Source: an uncultured Clostridia bacterium
Lineage (GTDB): Bacteria; Bacillota; Clostridia; TANB77; CAG-508
Length of the DNA: 19,599 nt
Assembly: GCA_948485625.1 (NCBI GenBank)
Contig: CAOMRW010000027.1
Coordinates: forward strand, 1 to 19,599
Direction of reading: 5' to 3'
Shown in pieces: positions 14,828-19,599 of this stretch. The notes under the pieces are model-generated. The model did not search any database, was not told the DNA's origin, and saw only the letters and a list, made by a program, of their open reading frames with translations. Made by a program: the position numbers and the translations under genes. The stretch's first letter is position 1. Every line of letters starts with the position of its first letter.

Positions 14828-14893
14828 ATTATACTTTTATATTGCGATACTATATATTACAATATAAATTTCTAAGTCATTTTCATAATCCAT

Positions 14894-14922
14894 TTGACTT
14901 TCTTATGTATACTTAGTATAAT
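14894..14922 (+). promoter_or_regulatory. Sigma-A promoter of the zinc-ribbon gene
   Basis: TTGACT (14894-14899) and TATAAT (14917-14922) are 17 bases apart. A leader of about 45 bases follows and ends in AGGAGGAATATAGT before the ATG. Confidence 0.75.
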
Positions 14923-14973
14923 ATCAATAGAAAATATTGTATGTACTATAGCATTTATTAGGAGGAATATAGT

Positions 14974-16026
14974 ATGAAAAGAATTATTGAAGGACGGTGG
15001 GACTGCTCATACTGTGATACCAAAGGCATCTTAGGAGGTAAAAGACAGTGTCCAAATTGTGGTAGAGTGAGAGATAAGGATTTTGATCCTTACTTGCCTA
15101 AAGACCGGAAAGCGAGTTATGTACCAGAAGATGTTGCAAAAAACATTACTCGTAATCCTGATTGGATGTGTAGTTTCTGCGGTAGTTATTGTTCTGATGA
15201 TGATACTGCGTGTCCATGTTGTGGTGCACCACGTTCAGAGGAGGACCTTAACTATTTTGATATTAAGAGAAAGCAGGAAGCTGAGAAAAATAAAGTTGAA
15301 AGTAAAAATGATTTCAATTTTTACTCAGATTTAGATAAAGAAAGTACTATATCTGATTCTTCTTCTTTATCTTCTTCTTCTTCTTCAAAAAAGAATTTTA
15401 AGGATATTTTTAAAAAGCCTATTTTCTCTTTTTCCTTAATATCAATTTGTATCATTCTATTAATTTCTGGGCTTATTTACTTATTAATTCCCAGAGAAGT
15501 TAGTATGAAAGTTTCAGAACTTTCTTGGAGTAGGTCTATTAATATTGAAAGACTTCAACCAGTTATAGAAAGCGGTTGGTATTTACCATCAGGATCTGAA
15601 CTAATTTATACTTCTGAAGAATTTCATCATAATGAAAGAGTATATGATCATACTGAAACATATACTACTACCACTATTAATAATTTAGGTAATGGATATT
15701 TTGAAGAAGATGAGCAAGAACATAAAAAAGATGTCTATGTAGATGTTCCAGTTTTTGAAACAAAATATTATTACTATATAGATAAGTGGTTATATGAACG
15801 TTCTGTTCATACATCTGGCTCTGATAAGTTTCCTTATTGGGGAGATGTATTATTATCATCTGATGAAAGGATTTCTAGAAAAAGTAGTTCTTACAAGATA
15901 ACTGGTACTACAGAAGATGGTAAAGTGAAAACTTTTTCAATATCTTATGATGATTGGGAAACTATTCAAATAGGGCAGATTGTAAAACTTAAAGTTTCTT
16001 TAGGAGTTGCAACTTTAATGAAATAG
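14974..16026 (+). CDS. Membrane-anchored double zinc-ribbon protein
   Basis: I cannot name a function for this 350-residue protein. Two zinc ribbons open it: WDCSYC with CPNCG (residues 9-30) and WMCSFC with CPCCGAPR (about 64-87). A charged linker with a serine run follows. Then comes one membrane segment (about 151-171, FSLISICIILLISGLIYLLI). The tail of about 180 residues is rich in Tyr, Ser, Thr and Glu. The ribbons would be cytoplasmic if the tail is outside. Codon use is less AT-biased than in the neighbours, and two CGG codons (residues 8 and 46) are read in frame, one of them followed by A. It has its own promoter and terminator. Both points suggest acquisition, but this is inference. 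Confidence 0.8.
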   Translation: MKRIIEGRWDCSYCDTKGILGGKRQCPNCGRVRDKDFDPYLPKDRKASYVPEDVAKNITRNPDWMCSFCGSYCSDDDTACPCCGAPRSEEDLNYFDIKRKQEAEKNKVESKNDFNFYSDLDKESTISDSSSLSSSSSSKKNFKDIFKKPIFSFSLISICIILLISGLIYLLIPREVSMKVSELSWSRSINIERLQPVIESGWYLPSGSELIYTSEEFHHNERVYDHTETYTTTTINNLGNGYFEEDEQEHKKDVYVDVPVFETKYYYYIDKWLYERSVHTSGSDKFPYWGDVLLSSDERISRKSSSYKITGTTEDGKVKTFSISYDDWETIQIGQIVKLKVSLGVATLMK

Positions 16027-16033
16027 TACTATT

Positions 16034-16059
16034 GGGATTCCTTGTTGGAATCCCTTTCT
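16034..16059 (+). terminator. Rho-independent terminator of the zinc-ribbon gene
   Basis: An 8-bp perfect stem, GGGATTCC with GGAATCCC, encloses a TTGTT loop and is followed by TTTCT. Confidence 0.85.
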
Positions 16060-16084
16060 AATTTAAAAAACTACTAAAACAATT

Positions 16085-16183
16085 AAAGTCTATGGTGGTG
16101 ATAGGGGGCCAGGTCTTAAATCCCAATTTTTTATATAAAAATTGGGATTTAAGACCTGGCCCCCTATCACCACCATAGACTTT
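16085..16183. repeat. Perfect 99-bp palindrome abutting the proS stop
   Basis: Arms 16085-16131 and 16137-16183 are perfectly complementary over 47 bp around a 5-base loop. The arms contain GGGGGCCAGGTCTTAAATCCC and are much richer in GC than the surroundings. The right arm ends one base before the proS stop codon (16187..16185 on the minus strand). AGGTCTTAAAT next to a G-run resembles REP-type palindromes linked to RAYT (Y1) transposases in other bacteria; that link is from memory and unverified here. Confidence 0.92.
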
Positions 16184-16184
16184 T

Positions 16185-17465
16185 CTATTTTAATTTTTCT
16201 GTTAAATCATTAATATTTATAATTTCTGTTTCTCCTGTCTCCATATTTTCAAGCTCTACATTTTCTCCATCTTGCTTATCTCCTAAAACAACTAAATATG
16301 GTGTTCCAAGAACTTTACAATCTTTTATTTTAGCTCCTATTGTAATATTTTCTCTATCATCTAAAATGGCATTTATGTTTTGCTCTTTTAGTTTTTCATA
16401 TAACTTATTAGCTAAATTAACTTTTTCTTCATTATCCATTTTTGGAACAATTTGTATTAGATATGGTGCTACTGTTTTTGGTAGTACAAAACCACATGGT
16501 CCCCATTTTTCATCGTTTATTACACATTTTTCATATAAGGCTGCAACTGTTCTACTTACTCCAATTCCATAGCATCCCATATAATATAATGATTCTTTTC
16601 CATCTTGGTTTGTAAATTTGCCATTCATCATTTCAGAATATCTTGTTCCTAATTGGAATATGTGTCCAAGTTCCATTGTTCTTATTTCTTTAAAGTTAGA
16701 AATATCCTCTATTCCATATTCATTTTTTAGGTATTCTTTATAGTCTTCTCTTTCTAAAATTTCTGTATTTAATCCTATTCCTGTTTTTTCATCATATAGT
16801 ATTTTATCTTCTCCTTGTTCAGAAATCATCATAAATTCTTCTGATTTTTTTCCGCCCATTGCTCCATTATCTGCAACTATTGGTATTACTGGTAATCCTA
16901 TTTTTTCAAATATTTCTAAATATGCTTTTCTAACATTATCATATGATTTAGCCATAGCTTCTTCATCAACGTCAAAACTATATGCATCCATCATTGGAAA
17001 TGCCTTTCCTCTTAATAAGTATCCTCTTGTTCTTATTTCATTTCTGTATTTTTCTCCTATTTGATAATATGTTACTGGTAAATTTTTGTATGATTTTAAT
17101 TTTTCTCTTGCAAATTCTAGCATTGCTTCTTCACCTGTTGGTGCTAAACAGAATGTTCCTTTATTTGATTCTGTTATAAGCATTGTTCCATCATCTACAT
17201 AATGTTCATATCTTCCTGAGTTTTTCCAAATTGTGTCTGGTTGTAATGTTGGTAATAAACATTCTATACAATCATATTTATTTAATGTTTCTGTTATTAT
17301 TTTTTCTATATTTCTTCTTACTAATAATGGTATTGTGTTATATGCAAATAGTCCTGCTCCATATTGTACTAATTGCCCTGTTTGTAATAATATGCTTTGT
17401 CCTGGGTACATTTCATCTATATTATTTAGTTTAGTTGTGCCCATTCCTGTTTTTGATAATTTCAT
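16185..17465 (-). CDS. proS: Prolyl-tRNA synthetase, short form without editing domain
   Basis: ProS charges tRNA-Pro (class IIa). Motif 1 lies around LVRRNIEKIITETLNKYDC, motif 2 is YQIGEKYRNEIRTRGYLLRGKAFPMMDAYSF and motif 3 is YYMGCYGIGVSRTVAALYE. The C-terminal anticodon-binding domain has YLIQIVPKMDNEE, ILDDRENITIGAKIKDCKVLGTPYLVVLG. At 426 residues it lacks the editing insertion of about 180 residues found between motifs 2 and 3 in long bacterial ProS; NGAMGGKKSEEFMM runs straight into LYDEKTGIGLNTE. Mischarged Ala-tRNA would need a separate trans-editing protein. AGGAGTGAAG precedes the ATG. It lies 23 bases behind scpB, so the two are probably co-transcribed. Confidence 0.95.
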   Translation of the reverse strand: MKLSKTGMGTTKLNNIDEMYPGQSILLQTGQLVQYGAGLFAYNTIPLLVRRNIEKIITETLNKYDCIECLLPTLQPDTIWKNSGRYEHYVDDGTMLITESNKGTFCLAPTGEEAMLEFAREKLKSYKNLPVTYYQIGEKYRNEIRTRGYLLRGKAFPMMDAYSFDVDEEAMAKSYDNVRKAYLEIFEKIGLPVIPIVADNGAMGGKKSEEFMMISEQGEDKILYDEKTGIGLNTEILEREDYKEYLKNEYGIEDISNFKEIRTMELGHIFQLGTRYSEMMNGKFTNQDGKESLYYMGCYGIGVSRTVAALYEKCVINDEKWGPCGFVLPKTVAPYLIQIVPKMDNEEKVNLANKLYEKLKEQNINAILDDRENITIGAKIKDCKVLGTPYLVVLGDKQDGENVELENMETGETEIININDLTEKLK

Positions 17466-17488
17466 TTTTCTTCACTCCTAAATTATAT

Positions 17489-18154
17489 TTATATTTCTTT
17501 ATGTTCTTTATTGTTTTTATCTTCTTCCCTTTCGGGCTCTGGAGCCTCATTTATAATTTCATTTTGTTCATTTTCTTCTTTATTAGTTTCTTCCTCATCT
17601 TCTATTAAGTCATCAATTACAATTTGTTGATTTTCATCTAATTTATATCTTGGAAGTTCTGGCAAATCATTTAGAGATGTATATCCAAACATTTTTAAGA
17701 ATTCATCTGTGGTTATATATGTCATTGGTTTTCCTGGTAAGTCTGCTTTTCCAGCTTCTTGTATTAATCCATATTCCAGCAATTTATATATACATGCATC
17801 TGCATTTACTCCTCTTATAGATTCTATTTCTGCTCTTGTTATTCTTGGGTTATATGCTATTATTGCAACTGTTTCTAATGATGCATTTGATAAATTTGGT
17901 TTTGATCTTTTATCTAATATTGGATATATATATTCATATAATTCTTTTTTTGTGCATAATTGATATTCATCATCTATTTTTATTATTTCTATTCCTCTAT
18001 TTTGTATTTTATAGTCTTCTTGCATTGATACTATTATATTTTCTAAATCATCTTTTGATATTTCTAGTGTAATCATTAATTCTTTTATGCTTACTTGTCT
18101 TCCTGCTGCAAATAGTATTGCTTCAATTATTGATTTTAGTTTTTCTATTTCCAT
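17489..18154 (-). CDS. scpB: Segregation and condensation protein ScpB
   Basis: ScpB is the dimeric winged-helix partner of ScpA and SMC in the bacterial condensin complex. It starts MEIEKLKSIIEAILFAAGRQ and continues with winged-helix features (ELYEYIYPILDKRSK). The family core is LSNASLETVAIIAYNPRITRAEIESIRGVNAD, then YKLLEYGLIQEAGKADLPGKPMTYITTDEFLKMFG. A long acidic tail (about 40 residues rich in Glu and Asn) follows the domain. A GTG 15 bases upstream (18169) is in frame, but the ATG at 18154 matches the family start; spacing to GGAG is longer than usual. proS follows 23 bases downstream. Confidence 0.94.
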   Translation of the reverse strand: MEIEKLKSIIEAILFAAGRQVSIKELMITLEISKDDLENIIVSMQEDYKIQNRGIEIIKIDDEYQLCTKKELYEYIYPILDKRSKPNLSNASLETVAIIAYNPRITRAEIESIRGVNADACIYKLLEYGLIQEAGKADLPGKPMTYITTDEFLKMFGYTSLNDLPELPRYKLDENQQIVIDDLIEDEEETNKEENEQNEIINEAPEPEREEDKNNKEHKEI

Positions 18155-18222
18155 TATTTTTCTTTTCACTCCACTTCAATTAGTTCATTACTTCAAAAAT
18201 TCTCATTAAAATTGACTTTTAT

Positions 18223-18251
18223 ATTATCACATTATTTTAGTATTATGTCAA
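18223..18251 (-). promoter_or_regulatory. Sigma-A promoter of scpB-proS
   Basis: On the minus strand a perfect TTGACA (18251..18246) and GATAAT (18228..18223) are 17 bases apart, with a TGT extension before the -10. Confidence 0.65.
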
Positions 18252-18278
18252 TATTTGTAATTTATTTTTTGCCTTTTC

Positions 18279-18307
18279 TTGCTAATTTTATAGTTTTGTG
18301 GTAATAT
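18279..18307 (+). promoter_or_regulatory. Likely promoter of the 54-residue ORF
   Basis: TTGCTA (18279-18284) and TAATAT (18302-18307) are 17 bases apart with a TGG extension before the -10. An alternative TATAAT at 18313 lacks a good -35. Confidence 0.5.
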
Positions 18308-18337
18308 TATTTTATAATATTATGGAGGTACAAATAT

Positions 18338-18502
18338 ATGAGTGAAAATAAAAAAAGTATTGAAATTATTAATGGTGATGGTTCTAATTTAGAAATTTCT
18401 CATGTATATGACCATTTAAATACTGGTAAACCTAAATGTAATAATAAAAAACCAAAGAATATAGTAATTCCAAAAATACCTAAAAATTCAGAAAAAAAAT
18501 AA
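18338..18502 (+). CDS. Small hypothetical protein (54 residues)
   Basis: I do not recognise this protein. GGAGG lies 8 bases before the ATG, and the frame runs to TAA at 18502. It reads MSENKKSIEIINGDGSNLEI, then a middle with HVYDHLNTGKPK and a basic, proline-containing end (PKNIVIPKIPKNSEKK). There is no membrane segment. The good ribosome site, the promoter and the following inverted repeat support a real gene. Position between scpB (divergent) and rpsT gives no functional hint. Confidence 0.65.
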   Translation: MSENKKSIEIINGDGSNLEISHVYDHLNTGKPKCNNKKPKNIVIPKIPKNSEKK

Positions 18503-18538
18503 TTTTGACAAGTAATTTCCATAAATCTCTTGTCAAAA
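18503..18538. promoter_or_regulatory. Inverted repeat overlapping the rpsT promoter
   Basis: TTTTGACAAG (18503-18512) and its exact complement CTTGTCAAAA (18529-18538) are 16 bases apart. The left arm begins immediately after the stop of the small ORF; the right arm contains the rpsT -35. It could be an operator or a weak terminator; there is no U-run. Confidence 0.55.
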
Positions 18539-18558
18539 CTAGAAATATATGTTAAAAT
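18530..18558 (+). promoter_or_regulatory. Sigma-A promoter of rpsT
   Basis: TTGTCA (18530-18535) and TAAAAT (18553-18558) are 17 bases apart, 44 bases before the start codon. Confidence 0.6.
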
Positions 18559-18601
18559 AGTCAATGTTATAGTTTAATAAAGACTAAAAGGAGGTGCAAA
18601 C

Positions 18602-18868
18602 ATGCCAAATATAAAATCAGCAAAGAAAAGAGTTAAAGTAATTGAAAAGAAAACTTTAAGAAATAATATGATAAAATCTGCATATAAAACAGCAGTTAAA
18701 AAGTTTGAACAAGCTATTGAAGCTGGAAATATAGATGAAGCAAAAGTTTTATTCTCAGAAGCTACAAAAAAAATAGATCAAGCTTGTACAAAAGGTGTTA
18801 TTGTAAAAAACACTGCATCTAGAAAAAAATCTAGTTTATCAAAAAAATTAAATGCAGCTATAGCTTAA
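18602..18868 (+). CDS. rpsT: 30S ribosomal protein S20
   Basis: S20 binds 16S rRNA helices in the body of the small subunit. The 88-residue protein shows the family start MPNIKSAKKRVKVIEKKTLR, a long basic helical middle and the ending KGVIVKNTASRKKSSLSKKLN. AAAGGAGGTGCAAAC precedes the ATG. Codon use is highly AT-biased, as expected of the native gene set. It is a single-gene unit with its own promoter and terminator. Confidence 0.97.
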   Translation: MPNIKSAKKRVKVIEKKTLRNNMIKSAYKTAVKKFEQAIEAGNIDEAKVLFSEATKKIDQACTKGVIVKNTASRKKSSLSKKLNAAIA

Positions 18869-18904
18869 GCTAATAAATGAAAATTATGCATAGTTTTTGT
18901 TTTA

Positions 18905-18933
18905 AAATCTGTAAGTTTCTTACAGGTTTTTTG
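18905..18933 (+). terminator. Rho-independent terminator of rpsT
   Basis: CTGTAAG pairs with CTTACAG around TTT and is followed by GTTTTTTG. Confidence 0.85.
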
Positions 18934-19057
18934 TTATATCTTTTTAATATTCTTCTAAAGAAGTTATAAAATCTTGTTGTTTAAAAATAATGTGTAGGGT
19001 ATTTTTTCCATTGTATTTTAAATTTTTACATGCTATTATTATTTATAGGTGATACAT

Positions 19058-19309
19058 ATGATTAATAATATTATAAATAATTTTAAAGATTTAGATAAGT
19101 TATCAAAGAAAATTATGAAAAATGGTTTAAAGTTTTGTTCTGTTCTTGGAATAATTGCTTTAACTGTTCTTGTTACATATAATTTATCTTTTACTGTTCC
19201 TGTTCTTTATTCTATTGGCTTTATTCTATTTAAGCTTAGTTTGACTTTTGGGATTGAGTTTATTATTTGTGGATTAGTAGTTGATAAGATAAAGGCTGGG
19301 GTAATATAA
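19058..19309 (+). CDS. Small hypothetical membrane protein (83 residues)
   Basis: I do not recognise this protein. It has a polar N-terminus of about 25 residues and two hydrophobic segments (about 29-46, FCSVLGIIALTVLVTYNL, and about 50-77, VPVLYSIGFILFKLSLTFGI onward), so it is probably a hairpin in the membrane with both ends inside. An in-frame GTG at 19049 overlaps the ribosome site AGGTGAT, so ATG 19058 is preferred. It stands alone between rpsT and a convergent gene. Confidence 0.65.
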   Translation: MINNIINNFKDLDKLSKKIMKNGLKFCSVLGIIALTVLVTYNLSFTVPVLYSIGFILFKLSLTFGIEFIICGLVVDKIKAGVI

Positions 19310-19313
19310 ATAT

Positions 19314-19352
19314 GAACCATAATTATTAAATTCTTTTTAATAATTGTGGTTC
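19314..19352. terminator. Hairpin between convergent genes at the right end
   Basis: An 18-bp stem with one mismatch or wobble (GAACCATAATTATTAAA with TTTAATAATTGTGGTTC) has a short loop. It lies between the small membrane protein gene and the convergent nuclease gene. The T-tail is weak. Confidence 0.55.
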
Positions 19353-19363
19353 ATTCGTTATTT

Positions 19364-19599
19364 CTAATTTTTATTCATTTTTTCAATTTCTTCTTTTGAA
19401 AGTTCTGTTATTTCACAGATTTCATCTATTGTCATTTTCATATTTAGAAGTTTTTTTGCTATTTTAATTTGTCTTTTCTTTCCTTCTGCTCTGCCTTTCG
19501 CTATTCCTTCTTCTATTCCTTCCTCTCTTGCACAATTTATTTCTGTTGTTCTATCTGACTCCCATATATCTCTTGATATCTCAAGATATATTGCCTGCT
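19364..19599 (-). CDS. Rpn-type PD-(D/E)XK nuclease/transposase family protein, C-terminal part
   Basis: Only the last 78 codons are in the window. The 5' end is beyond the right edge, so the nuclease core cannot be seen. What is visible is the characteristic tail of Rpn/PDDEXK-family proteins: a helix EISRDIWESDRTTEIN, the repeated charged run REEGIEEGIAKGRAEGKKRQ, then IAKKLLNMKMTIDEICEITELS and EEIEKMNKN. The last part is a small helix-turn-helix-like end. These genes are often multi-copy in Firmicutes and act in recombination or as domesticated transposases. The tail is diagnostic but short. Confidence 0.8.
   Translation of the reverse strand, partial: QAIYLEISRDIWESDRTTEINCAREEGIEEGIAKGRAEGKKRQIKIAKKLLNMKMTIDEICEITELSKEEIEKMNKN

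Noticed and set aside
1823..15111. Universal four-base codon CGGA read as glycine everywhere
   Set aside because: CGGA occurs in zero-frame phase in the HTH-like gene (twice) and the zinc-ribbon gene (once), where shifting would destroy long, coherent reading frames. A context-dependent shift remains possible.
9994..16183. CRISPR array or IS ends for the two large palindromes
   Set aside because: There are no regularly spaced repeats, the two palindromes differ in sequence, and no transposase or cas gene lies between or beside them.

Overview
The window is very AT-rich, codes arginine mostly with AGA, and carries spoIIGA, sigE, sigG, ylmC, cwlJ and gerQ. This points to a spore-forming, low-GC Firmicute, most likely an (uncultured, gut-type) member of the Clostridia. 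The exact lineage cannot be fixed from sequence alone.

Layout. The left edge (1-463) has no gene but holds three tandem consensus sigma-A promoters pointing left out of the window, probably for an rRNA operon. From 12086 back to 464 the minus strand carries a cell-wall / division / sporulation cluster in conserved clostridial order: cmk, murA, divIB(ftsQ), two DUF881 genes, sbp, ftsA, ftsZ, spoIIGA, sigE, an unrecognised HTH-like gene, sigG, ylmC. A strong promoter before cmk and another before ftsA drive it; a hairpin terminator ends ftsZ. From 12270 the plus strand carries the spore-germination pair cwlJ-gerQ, then asnS and a membrane-anchored zinc-ribbon protein. scpB-proS follow on the minus strand, then a 54-codon ORF, rpsT and a small membrane protein on the plus strand. 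The C-terminal end of an Rpn-type PD-(D/E)XK nuclease/transposase gene runs off the right edge on the minus strand.

Main observation. Three conserved genes, sigE, murA and cwlJ, are each interrupted by one extra base, and the interruption is the same every time: a zero-frame CGG codon followed by A, where skipping the C restores the conserved frame at a conserved glycine (C-GGA). These three are the only zero-frame CGG triplets in the conserved core genes. The other four in-frame CGG codons lie in two accessory-looking genes and are apparently read normally. This suggests +1 recoding at a hungry CGG codon, but shared sequencing error or real mutation is not excluded.

Other structure. The sigG leader has a sigma-F-type promoter whose -10 lies inside the 5' arm of a hairpin that would mask the sigG ribosome site, so only read-through RNA would carry the mask. 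Two very long perfect palindromes (32- and 47-bp arms) sit directly after the murA and proS stop codons. A family of four co-oriented 63-70 bp near-palindromes lies in the leaders of ylmC, sigG, sbp and cmk.
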